Shown here: positions 16,381-23,572 of the stretch, in pieces
Position numbering within the stretch: position 1 is the first letter of the stretch
Layout: each line of letters starts with the position of its first letter
Assembly: GCA_000719105.1 (NCBI GenBank)
Contig: JODX01000011.1
Span: 1-64,000 of the forward strand
DNA length: 64,000 nucleotides
Reading direction: 5' to 3'
Source of the DNA: Streptomyces sclerotialus
Lineage (GTDB): Bacteria > Actinomycetota > Actinomycetes > Streptomycetales > Streptomycetaceae
The notes under the pieces: generated by a model
Told to the model about the DNA's origin: nothing
Database searches by the model: none
The model's input: the letters and a program-made list of their open reading frames with translations, nothing else
Program-made: the position numbers and the translations under genes

Positions 16381-17232
16381 GTGCCCCGCCGCAGAATCGG
16401 CTTCTGGTATCGCTTTGCAGCGGTCCTCTGCAAACCGCCGCTGGTGGTGCTGCTCAAGCGGGACTGGCGCGGAATGGAGAACATTCCGGCCGAGGGCGGA
16501 TTCATCACCGTGGTGAACCACAATTCCCATGCGGACCCCTTTGCATACGCGCACTTCCAGTACAACACCGGGCGCGTGCCGCGGTTTCTGGCGAAGAGCG
16601 GGCTGTTCAAGAAGGGATTCGTGGGCGCCGCGATGCGCGGTACCGGGCAGATTCCCGTCTACCGGGAGAGCACCGACGCGCTCAGCGCCTTCCGGGCCGC
16701 GATCGACGCCGTCGAGCGCGGCGAGTGCGTGGCGTTCTACCCCGAGGGCACCCTCACCCGCGACCCCGACCAGTGGCCGATGACCGGCAAGACGGGCGCC
16801 GCGCGTGTCGCCCTGCAGACCCGGTGCCCCGTGATCCCGGTGGCCCAGTGGGGCGCCAACCTGCTGCTGCCGCCGTACGCCAGGAAGCCCAGGCTGTTCC
16901 CGCGCAAGACGCACCAGGTGCTCGCCGGACCGCCGGTGGACCTCTCGCGCTTCTACGGCAAGGAGATGAGCCCCGAGCTGCTGAAGGAGGCGACCGAGGT
17001 CATCATGGCAGCGATCACCGCGCAGCTGGAGACCGTCCGCGGCGAGAAGGCGCCCGCGACGCCGTACGACCCGAGGCAGGCCCGTATCGAGCAGCGCCGC
17101 CGGACCGCCGAGGCGAGCCGGAACGGCACGGGCGGCCGGGACGGGCGGCACGGCGACGGCGCACGGGCCGCCACCGGGGTGGACGAGCAGGGCAGCAGCC
17201 CACGGGCACAGGAAGAGGGGCAGGGCACGTGA
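16381..17232 (+). CDS. 1-acyl-sn-glycerol-3-phosphate acyltransferase (PlsC-like)
   Basis: The 283-residue LPLAT-family protein has the catalytic HX4D motif in NHNSHADPF (H47-D52), the glycerophosphate-binding GQIPVYRES segment, and FYPEGTLTRD near residue 120. A basic N-terminal helix probably anchors it to the membrane; the last 60 residues are charged and low-complexity. The GTG at 16381 has AGGAAGG upstream. Its stop overlaps the gpsA start (GTGA), which links lysophosphatidate acylation with glycerol-3-phosphate supply for phospholipids. Confidence 0.9.
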   Translation: MPRRRIGFWYRFAAVLCKPPLVVLLKRDWRGMENIPAEGGFITVVNHNSHADPFAYAHFQYNTGRVPRFLAKSGLFKKGFVGAAMRGTGQIPVYRESTDALSAFRAAIDAVERGECVAFYPEGTLTRDPDQWPMTGKTGAARVALQTRCPVIPVAQWGANLLLPPYARKPRLFPRKTHQVLAGPPVDLSRFYGKEMSPELLKEATEVIMAAITAQLETVRGEKAPATPYDPRQARIEQRRRTAEASRNGTGGRDGRHGDGARAATGVDEQGSSPRAQEEGQGT

Positions 17233-18239
17233 GCAAGCCGGTCAAGGCTGCCGTCTTCGGCACCGGTTCATGGGGTACGGCCTTCGGCATGGTGCTCGCC
17301 GACGCGGGGTGCGACGTCACCCTGTGGGCGCGACGGGCCGGGCTCGCCGAGGCGGTCAACTCCACCCGGACGAACCCGGACTACCTGCCCGGCGTGGAGC
17401 TGCCGCGGAACCTGCGGGCCACCACGGACCCCGCCGAGGCCGCCGCCGACGCCGACCTCACCGTTCTCGCGGTCCCCTCGCAGACCCTGCGCGGCAACCT
17501 CGCCGAGTGGGCGCCGTTGCTCGCCGCGGACACCGTGCTCGTCTCCCTGATGAAGGGCGTCGAACTCGGCTCGGCCATGCGGATGAGCGAGGTGATCGAG
17601 GACGTCGCCAAGGCCGGCCGGGACCGCGTCGCCGTGGTCACCGGGCCCAACCTGGCCCGCGAGATCGCCTCCCGCATGCCGGCCGCGGCGGTCGTGGCCT
17701 GCGCCGACGAGGCGGTCGCCCAGCGGCTTCAGGCCGCCTGCCACACGTCGTACTTCCGTCCCTACACCAACACCGACGTGGTCGGCTGTGAGCTCGGCGG
17801 CGCCGTCAAGAACGTCATCGGCCTCGCCGTCGGCATCGCGGACGGCATGGGCCTCGGCGACAACGCCAAGGGCTCGCTCATCACCCGCGGACTCGCGGAG
17901 ACCACCCGGCTCGGTCTCGCCATGGGCGCCGACCCGCTGACGTTCTCCGGCCTTGCGGGCCTCGGCGACCTGGTGGCCACCTGCTCCTCGCCGCTGTCGC
18001 GCAACCACACCTTCGGCACCAACCTCGGCAAGGGCATGACCCTGCAGGAGACCATCGCGGTCACCAAGCAGACCGCCGAGGGCGTCAAGTCCTGCACCTC
18101 CGTACGGGACTTGGCCCGCCGGTACGGCGTCGACATGCCCATCACGGAGACGGTCGTGGAGATCGTCCACGAGGGCAAGCCGCCCGTCGTCGCGGTCAAG
18201 GAACTGATGTCGCGCAGCGCCAAGCCCGAACGGCACTGA
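17229..18239 (+). CDS. gpsA: Glycerol-3-phosphate dehydrogenase [NAD(P)+]
   Basis: The 336-residue enzyme reduces dihydroxyacetone phosphate to glycerol-3-phosphate. It shows the Rossmann motif FGTGSWGTAF (about residues 10-19), VSLMKGVE, the catalytic lysine in GGAVKNVIGLAVG (about 196), and GLAGLGDLVATC. The GTG at 17229 overlaps the acyltransferase stop by four bases, so translation is coupled. A hairpin at 18246 follows at once. Confidence 0.97.
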   Translation: MSKPVKAAVFGTGSWGTAFGMVLADAGCDVTLWARRAGLAEAVNSTRTNPDYLPGVELPRNLRATTDPAEAAADADLTVLAVPSQTLRGNLAEWAPLLAADTVLVSLMKGVELGSAMRMSEVIEDVAKAGRDRVAVVTGPNLAREIASRMPAAAVVACADEAVAQRLQAACHTSYFRPYTNTDVVGCELGGAVKNVIGLAVGIADGMGLGDNAKGSLITRGLAETTRLGLAMGADPLTFSGLAGLGDLVATCSSPLSRNHTFGTNLGKGMTLQETIAVTKQTAEGVKSCTSVRDLARRYGVDMPITETVVEIVHEGKPPVVAVKELMSRSAKPERH

Positions 18240-18245
18240 GCGCCT

Positions 18246-18274
18246 CCCCGCCGGGCGCCGGGCGCCCGGCGGGG
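18246..18274 (+). terminator. Terminator after gpsA
   Basis: Fourteen-base arms CCCCGCCGGGCGCC (18246-18259) and GGCGCCCGGCGGGG (18261-18274) are exact complements around a single base, seven bases past the stop; the effective loop is a few bases wider. Confidence 0.8.
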
Positions 18275-18417
18275 TATCCGGACGGTGCTCGGCAGGGCCC
18301 CGCATGACGCTCGGCGACGGGCCGTTCGACGCTCGGCGACAGCCCGGGGGAACTTGCGGCCGAGCGGCCGGATGGGGCGCTGACTTGCCCCCTACCACCG
18401 GGTACTCTCAACCCGAT

Positions 18418-19575
18418 ATGAGCACCGAGAACCTCCCCCAGAGCGCCCAGGAGCAGCCCCGCAAGCCGCGTGTGGCTGTCGTCTTCGGCGGCCGCAGCTC
18501 CGAACACGTCATCTCCGTGGTCACCGCGGGTGCCGTCCTGCGGGCCATCGACCGGACGAAGTACGACGTCCTGCCGATCGGCATCACCCAGGACGGCCGC
18601 TGGGCGCTCACCGCCGACGATCCGGAGCGGATGGCGATCGTCGACCGGCGCCTGCCGAAGGTCGAGGAGCTGACCGAGTCGGGCGAGGGCGGGGTGGTCC
18701 TCCCCGTCGACCCGGCCAACCGTGAGGTCGTCTACAGCGAGCCCGGATCCGTCCCCAAGGCGCTCGGCGAGGTCGACGTCGTCTTCCCCGTACTGCACGG
18801 CCCGTACGGCGAGGACGGCACCCTCCAGGGTCTGCTGGAGCTCTCCGGGGTCCCGTACGTCGGCTCCGGCGTCCTCGCCTCGGCCGTCGGCCAGGACAAG
18901 GAGTACATGAAGCGCGTGTTCACCTCGTTCGGGCTGAAGGTCGGCCCGTACCTGGTGATCCGGCCCCGTGAGTGGGAGCGGGACCAGTCCGGTGCCCGCG
19001 CGCGGATCGTCGGCTTCGCGGGCGAGCACGGCTGGCCGCTCTTCGTGAAGCCCGCGCGCGCGGGGTCCTCGATCGGCATCACCAAGGTCGACGGACTCGA
19101 GGGCCTGGACGAGGCGATCGAGGAGGCCCGGCGGCACGACCCCAAGGTCATCGTCGAGGCGGCGCTGCGCGGCCGGGAGATCGAGTGCGGGGTGCTGGAG
19201 TTCGAGGACGGCCCGCGCGCGAGCGTGCCCGCGGAGATCCCGCCGCCGGACACGCACGCGTACTACGACTTCGACGCCAAGTACATCGACTCCACCCCCG
19301 GCATCGTGCCCGCCCCGCTGACCGCCGAGGAGACCGCGGAGGTGCAGCGGCTCGCCGTCGACGCCTTCGATGCGGCCTCCTGCGAGGGCCTGGTCCGCGC
19401 GGACTTCTTCCTCACCGAGGACGGCGAGTTCGTGATCAACGAGATCAACACGATGCCCGGGTTCACGCCCATCTCCATGTACCCGCAGATGTGGCAGCAG
19501 AGCGGGATCGCCTACCCGGAGCTGGTGGACCGGCTGATCCAGGCGGCGCTGCGACGCTCCACGGGGCTGCGCTAG
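18418..19575 (+). CDS. ddlA: D-alanine-D-alanine ligase
   Basis: The 385-residue ATP-grasp enzyme makes D-Ala-D-Ala for peptidoglycan. N-terminal VVFGGRSSEHVISVVT, VLHGPYGEDGTLQGLLE, ATP-grasp FVKPARAGSSIGITKV, and metal-binding EFVINEINTMPGFTP are present. The tyrosine of normal D-Ala-D-Ala ligases is likely the one in IPYVGSG-type GVPYVGSG, arguing against a D-Ala-D-Lac enzyme. No Shine-Dalgarno sequence precedes the ATG, and a TACTCT hexamer lies nine bases upstream (18403-18408), so the message may be leaderless. Confidence 0.95.
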   Translation: MSTENLPQSAQEQPRKPRVAVVFGGRSSEHVISVVTAGAVLRAIDRTKYDVLPIGITQDGRWALTADDPERMAIVDRRLPKVEELTESGEGGVVLPVDPANREVVYSEPGSVPKALGEVDVVFPVLHGPYGEDGTLQGLLELSGVPYVGSGVLASAVGQDKEYMKRVFTSFGLKVGPYLVIRPREWERDQSGARARIVGFAGEHGWPLFVKPARAGSSIGITKVDGLEGLDEAIEEARRHDPKVIVEAALRGREIECGVLEFEDGPRASVPAEIPPPDTHAYYDFDAKYIDSTPGIVPAPLTAEETAEVQRLAVDAFDAASCEGLVRADFFLTEDGEFVINEINTMPGFTPISMYPQMWQQSGIAYPELVDRLIQAALRRSTGLR

Positions 19576-19591
19576 CGCCTCGCGGACCCGT

Positions 19592-19611
19592 CCGCGGCCC
19601 GTCGGCCGCGG
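19592..19611. terminator. Hairpin between convergent ddlA and DUF3515 gene
   Basis: Eight-bp arms CCGCGGCC/GGCCGCGG with loop CGTC, 16 bp after the ddlA stop. Confidence 0.6.
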
Positions 19612-19644
19612 CGGCCCCCGTGCCCCCGTCCCGTCCGGGGCGCG

Positions 19645-20148
19645 TCAGTCGGCGATCCCCTTGGGGACCGCCTTCTTGACGGCCCCGGACAGGTCGATGA
19701 GCACGGCCGAGCTGTCCCGGCCCTCGGGCACGGTGACCTCCACGTACGCGAGCCGGTTCGCGGTGGTGAACCGGTACGCCCCGTCGTCGCCCTGCTTCTC
19801 CATCAGCCAGTCGACGCCGTTCACCCCGCCGGCCACCGCCTCCGGGTCCCCGCCCTCGGCCACCTTCGGGTCGATCATCTTGGGCGGTTGCTCCACACCG
19901 CAGCGCAGTATGATCACCGAGCCTCCCCAGGCCGCGGTCAGCGCGGACCGGGGCTCCGGATCCTCCCGGACGAGACCGTCCACCTTCCGTGGCAGCGCCT
20001 CGTCCAGGTCCTCGCAGAGCTCGGTGGTCTTCGTGCCCGGGCTGGGAACCGCGACGGAGCCGCTCTCGTCTGCTGAGGAGCAGCCCGTCGCGGCGATCAA
20101 CAGCGCCAGAGCGGGCAGACCGGCACGCCGGTGGCGGAAGATGTTCAC
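19645..20148 (-). CDS. DUF3515 lipoprotein
   Basis: The 167-residue exported protein starts MNIFRHRRAG, followed by a hydrophobic segment and the lipobox AATGC with the acylated Cys at position 23. The mature part contains LCEDLDEALP, DPEPRSALTAAWG, VILRCGVEQP and a C-terminal strand-rich section typical of DUF3515. Two cysteines (in ELCEDL and LRCGV) could form a disulfide outside the cell. Function unknown. It is convergent with ddlA and follows the Lrp-like gene on the same strand after 20 bp. Confidence 0.88.
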   Translation of the reverse strand: MNIFRHRRAGLPALALLIAATGCSSADESGSVAVPSPGTKTTELCEDLDEALPRKVDGLVREDPEPRSALTAAWGGSVIILRCGVEQPPKMIDPKVAEGGDPEAVAGGVNGVDWLMEKQGDDGAYRFTTANRLAYVEVTVPEGRDSSAVLIDLSGAVKKAVPKGIAD

Positions 20149-20168
20149 CGGCCAAGGGTAGACGGGGG

Positions 20169-20402
20169 CTAGAGGTGCACGACCGGGCAGGTCAGGGTGC
20201 GGGTGATGCCGTCCACTTGCTGGACCTTCGCGACCACCATGCGGCCGAGGTCGTCGACCGTGTCGGCCTGTGCGCGCACGATCACGTCATAGGGACCCGT
20301 CACGTCCTCGGCCTGTACGACCCCGGGGATCTTGCTGATCGTGTCGGCTACGGTCGACGCCTTGCCGACCTCTGTCTGGATCAGGATGTACGCCTGTACC
20401 AC
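20169..20402 (-). CDS. Stand-alone Lrp/AsnC ligand-binding (RAM) domain protein
   Basis: The 77-residue protein VVQAYILIQTEVGKAS...VVHL is just the alpha/beta ligand-binding domain of Lrp/AsnC regulators, with the GPYDVIVRAQADTVDDLGRMV core. It has no helix-turn-helix. The GTG at 20402 has GGAGG five bases upstream, so a missing N-terminus is unlikely. Such small proteins may form the usual decamer-like rings, sense amino acids, or hetero-assemble with full Lrp proteins; which one is unknown here. Confidence 0.88.
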   Translation of the reverse strand: MVQAYILIQTEVGKASTVADTISKIPGVVQAEDVTGPYDVIVRAQADTVDDLGRMVVAKVQQVDGITRTLTCPVVHL

Positions 20403-20620
20403 GGAACCTCCAGGGCGGCTTCGAGGATCATGTGGGGGAAAGGGACGCCACGGTACCGCGTAGCAGCTCGCCGGGGGGAGACCCGGGAGAGCCGTGGCGT
20501 ACACACCGGGGCGGACGCACGGCACAAGCCGGCGGTCGCGGTCGACCCGACCACGACCGCACCGAGGATCACGAGGGCACGCGACGGGGAGTGGGCGGCC
20601 AGAGAAGGGGACGTACGACG

Positions 20621-21586
20621 ATGAAGGGCACCGTGGGCGAGCTAGGCGAGTTCGGGCTCATCAGGGAGCTCACCTCGCGGCTCACCACCACCCCGGCGGT
20701 CCGGGTGGGCCCCGGCGACGACGCCGCCGTGGTGGCCGCACCCGACCGCAGGGTCGTGGCGAGCACCGACATCCTGCTGGAGGGGCGGCACTTCCGCCGC
20801 GACTGGTCCACGGCCTACGACGTGGGGCGCAAGGCGGCGGCGCAGAACCTCGCGGACATCGCCGCCATGGGTGCCGTGCCGACCGCGCTGCTGCTCGGTC
20901 TGGTCGTCCCCGCCGAACTGCCGGCCACCTGGCCGACCGAGCTGATGGACGGGCTGCGCGACGAGTGCCAGGTCGCCGGGGCGGCCGTGGTCGGCGGTGA
21001 TGTGGTGCGCGGCGAGACGATCATGGTGTCGATCACCGCGCTCGGTGATCTGCGCGGCCATGAGCCGGTGACCCGGGCGGGCGCCCGGCCCGGCGATGTG
21101 GTGGCCGTGATCGGCTGGCTCGGCTGGTCCGCCGCCGGGTACACGGTGCTCTCGCGCGGCTTCCGCTCGCCGCGCGCCTTCGTGGAGGCCCACAGACGGC
21201 CGGAGCCGCCGTACCATGCGGGACCCGCCGCGGCCGGGCTCGGCGCCACCGCGATGTGCGACGTGAGCGACGGGCTGATCGCCGACCTGGGGCACATCGC
21301 CGAGGCCAGCAAGGTGCGCATCGACATCGGCTCGGGCGCGATCGACATCCCGTCCCAGATGTACGACATCGGGCAGGCCGTCGGTGTCGACCCGATGCAG
21401 TGGGTGCTGACCGGGGGAGAGGACCACGCGATCGTGGCGACCTTCCCGCCGGACGTGAAGCTGCCGGCCCGCTGGAAGGTGATCGGCGAGGTGCTCCACC
21501 CCTCGGCGCTGCCCCAGGTGACCGTCGACGGGGCCCCCTGGACCGACCAGGGCGGCTGGGACCACTTCGGGGACATCGAGTCGTGA
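20621..21586 (+). CDS. thiL: Thiamine-monophosphate kinase
   Basis: The 321-residue PurM-like kinase converts thiamine phosphate to thiamine diphosphate. It begins [16 protein letters not shown] and contains [35 protein letters not shown] and VGGDVVRG, the Mg-ATP and substrate loops. The ATG at 20621 follows AAGGGG at about 11 bp. It overlaps or abuts thiD. I saw no TPP riboswitch in the 218 bp upstream. Confidence 0.95.
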   Translation: MKGTVGELGEFGLIRELTSRLTTTPAVRVGPGDDAAVVAAPDRRVVASTDILLEGRHFRRDWSTAYDVGRKAAAQNLADIAAMGAVPTALLLGLVVPAELPATWPTELMDGLRDECQVAGAAVVGGDVVRGETIMVSITALGDLRGHEPVTRAGARPGDVVAVIGWLGWSAAGYTVLSRGFRSPRAFVEAHRRPEPPYHAGPAAAGLGATAMCDVSDGLIADLGHIAEASKVRIDIGSGAIDIPSQMYDIGQAVGVDPMQWVLTGGEDHAIVATFPPDVKLPARWKVIGEVLHPSALPQVTVDGAPWTDQGGWDHFGDIES

Positions 21587-21606
21587 CGGCGAAGGGACTT
21601 CAGGAC

Positions 21607-22425
21607 ATGACGGACGACAGGACCGCGCCGCCGCGCGTGCTGACCGTCGCCGGATCCGACTCCGGCGGAGGGGCCGGCATCCAGGCCGACCTGAAGACGA
21701 TGCTCGCGCTCGGCACCCACGGGATGAGCGTGCTCACGGCCGTCACGGCACAGAACAGCCGCGGTGTGCAGGGCGCCTGGGAGCTGCCCGTGGAGGCCGT
21801 CCGGGCGCAGTACCGCAGCGTCGTCGACGACATCGGGGTGCAGGCCGTCAAGACCGGCATGCTCGCCTCGGCCGAGCTGGTCGAGACGGTGGCCGGGCTG
21901 CTGGCGGGCACGGACGCGCCGGTCGTCGTCGACCCGGTGGGCGTCTCCAAGCACGGCGACTCCCTGCTGGCGTCGTCCGCGCTGGACTCCGTACGGACCA
22001 AGCTGCTGCCGGTGGCTACGGTCGCCACCCCGAACCTCGACGAGGTCGCCCAGCTCACGGGTGTCCGGGTCACGTCGGAGGGCGAGCTGCGGCGGGCGGC
22101 GGCGGCCGTGCTGGAGTACGGCCCGCAGTGGGTGCTGATCAAGGGCGGTCATCTGGCCGGTGACGCCGTCGACCTGCTGACCGACGGCTCCGAGGAGCAC
22201 TGGCTGCGCGCTCCCCGCCACGACAACCGGCACACCCACGGCACGGGCTGCACGCTGGCCTCGGCGGTGGCCTGCGGGCTGGCCAAGGGGCAGGGCGTGC
22301 CGGAGGCGGTGACGGCGGCCAAGGAGTACGTGACGGGCGCCATCGCGGCCGGGTTCGCCCTCGGCGGGGGGATCGGGCCGGTGGATCACGGGTGGGCCCT
22401 CACCCCGGGTACTCCGGCAGCTTGA
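21607..22425 (+). CDS. thiD: Hydroxymethylpyrimidine/phosphomethylpyrimidine kinase
   Basis: The 272-residue ribokinase-fold enzyme phosphorylates HMP and HMP-P for thiamine synthesis. N-terminal [19 protein letters not shown] and the anion-hole motif [14 protein letters not shown] near residue 213 are diagnostic. An in-frame GTG at 21583 overlaps the thiL stop as GTGA and would give 280 residues; either start keeps the two genes coupled. It forms a two-gene thiamine unit with thiL. Confidence 0.95.
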   Translation: MTDDRTAPPRVLTVAGSDSGGGAGIQADLKTMLALGTHGMSVLTAVTAQNSRGVQGAWELPVEAVRAQYRSVVDDIGVQAVKTGMLASAELVETVAGLLAGTDAPVVVDPVGVSKHGDSLLASSALDSVRTKLLPVATVATPNLDEVAQLTGVRVTSEGELRRAAAAVLEYGPQWVLIKGGHLAGDAVDLLTDGSEEHWLRAPRHDNRHTHGTGCTLASAVACGLAKGQGVPEAVTAAKEYVTGAIAAGFALGGGIGPVDHGWALTPGTPAA

Positions 22426-22489
22426 CGGCGGTCGCCGACTTCGGTGAGCCGCTCGAAGAAGGCCGCCGGCGGGCGGGAGGCGAGCAGAG

Positions 22490-22937
22490 CCGGTCGACGT
22501 GGATCCGGGCGATCGCGTCGAAGTACAGGTCGTCGGCCGTCTCCAGGGCCTTGAGGACGTTCGGTCCCTCCCGGCCCATCCCGCGAACCGCTCGACGAGG
22601 ATCCGCTTCTGCCCGTCGACGTCCCGGCGGTCGTACGACAGCCGCTCGGACCGGAGGACCAGCAGCGCGCCCGCGTGGTCCGGGTCGCCGCCGCCTCGGT
22701 CTCCGTGTGCGGGGCCAGGCGTCTGCGCAGGCGGGAGATCTGGGACGTGGCGGGCGTTGGCGGCTCCGGCGGGCGGCCCGGCGCCGTACAGGCCGTCGAT
22801 GAGGTGCTCCGCGGAGACCGCGCGGCCGCAGCGAGGAGCAGGAGGGTGAACAGGGCGCGTGGGCGGGGGCCTCCGGGGGCGGCCGGGGTGCCGTCGTCGG
22901 TGCCTACGTCCAGGGAGCCCAGGATGCCGAAGCGTAT
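22490..22937 (-). pseudogene. Decayed chimeric remnant: SARP-type regulator N-terminus joined to FAD-monooxygenase C-terminus
   Basis: Read on the minus strand, RFGILGSLDV and PRPRALFTLLLLAA (from 22934) resemble the start of AfsR/SARP regulators. After a frame change VSAEHLIDGLYGAGPPAGAAN continues the winged helix, and after another [14 protein letters not shown] completes it. Then LRSERLSYDRRDVDGQK plus RILVERFAG, a further frame change, and NVLKALETADDLYFDAIAR match the region of PHBH-type FAD monooxygenases just before their GDAA motif, which is missing. The expected start codon is ATA. At least three frameshifts and a lost start show that it is dead. It lies convergent to thiD. Confidence 0.7.
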
Positions 22938-22975
22938 GCGCCCAGCGTGTCAGGGCATGCGCCCAGCGTGTCAGG
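22936..22975. repeat. Two 19-bp direct repeats
   Basis: ATGCGCCCAGCGTGTCAGG occurs at 22936-22954 and 22957-22975 (period 21), at the 5' end of the decayed gene. No integrase or further copy is seen. Confidence 0.8.
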
Positions 22976-22981
22976 TACAGC

Positions 22982-23013
22982 AAAAAGCCGGCCCACCATC
23001 AGGTGGACCGGCC
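22982..23013 (-). terminator. Intrinsic terminator of rpmB
   Basis: On the minus strand, arms GCCGGTCCACC / GGTGGGCCGGC with one G-T pair and loop TGAT, followed by TTTTTG: a classical terminator with a T tract, rare in this window. Confidence 0.9.
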
Positions 23014-23051
23014 CTGCAGCGAACCGACGTGGCCGCGCGCTTAGCTGTGCG

Positions 23052-23237
23052 TCAGCGCGAGACCTTGCCGGCCTTGATGCACGAGGTGCAGGCGTTCACG
23101 CGCTTCGGCGTCCCGCCGACCACGGTACGCACACGCTGGATGTTCGGGTTCCAGCGACGGGACGTACGGCGGTGCGAGTGCGAGATGTTGTTGCCGAAGC
23201 CCGGCCCCTTGCCGCAGACGTCGCAGTTGGCAGCCAC
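23052..23237 (-). CDS. rpmB: 50S ribosomal protein L28
   Basis: The 61-residue L28 begins [17 protein letters not shown] with [15 protein letters not shown] in the middle. The cysteine pairs CDVC and CTSC mark it as the zinc-binding (C+) form. The GTG at 23237 has GGAG eight bases upstream. It is monocistronic: a terminator lies downstream and a palindrome-rich leader upstream. Confidence 0.97.
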   Translation of the reverse strand: MAANCDVCGKGPGFGNNISHSHRRTSRRWNPNIQRVRTVVGGTPKRVNACTSCIKAGKVSR

Positions 23238-23252
23238 GGGTCACTCCAAAGA

Positions 23253-23388
23253 CTTCAGATGCACTTACGGTTGATCCCGGCATGCCGGGATCAAGATCTA
23301 GATCTGAAGGGATCGGATCTGAGTGGCGTTGCCAGGGGGAACGGCCCGATCGGATCGGGCAACCGGAGCAGCATACAACGGCTGCTCC
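23253..23388. promoter_or_regulatory. Palindrome-rich region between rpmB and the fakA-like gene
   Basis: The 335-bp divergent region holds four dyads: a perfect 24-bp palindrome (TTGATCCCGGCA and its complement, 23271-23294) nested within outer arms CTTCAGAT/ATCTGAAG (23253-23260, 23302-23309); AGATCTAGATCT (23294-23305); CCCGATC-G-GATCGGG (about 23346-23360); and a hairpin GGAGCAGC/GCTGCTCC (23365-23388). A TATGCT hexamer in the last one could be the -10 of rpmB. Part of this may fold in the rpmB leader RNA. Confidence 0.5.
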
Positions 23389-23572
23389 CGCACAACGAAA
23401 CTACCACGGTGAACCCGGAGGCTGCCCGCGGCCCCGTTCCGCTGCCTTCCTCCACGGCCCTGTTCGGCAGCCTCCCCCGGGCTCCCGTCCACGGCCCTGT
23501 TTCGGCCCTCTTCCGGCGGACACCTGACAGGGGTCTACGCTGCGTCCAGTCCAGCAGCTCAAGGAGGCGCAG

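Noticed and set aside
20403..20620. TPP riboswitch upstream of thiL
   Set aside because: The conserved thi-box sequences are not present.
20815..22983. Minus-strand open frame of 722 codons
   Set aside because: It runs opposite thiL and thiD with no domain; only its 5' end touches the SARP/monooxygenase remnant, which is reported as a pseudogene.
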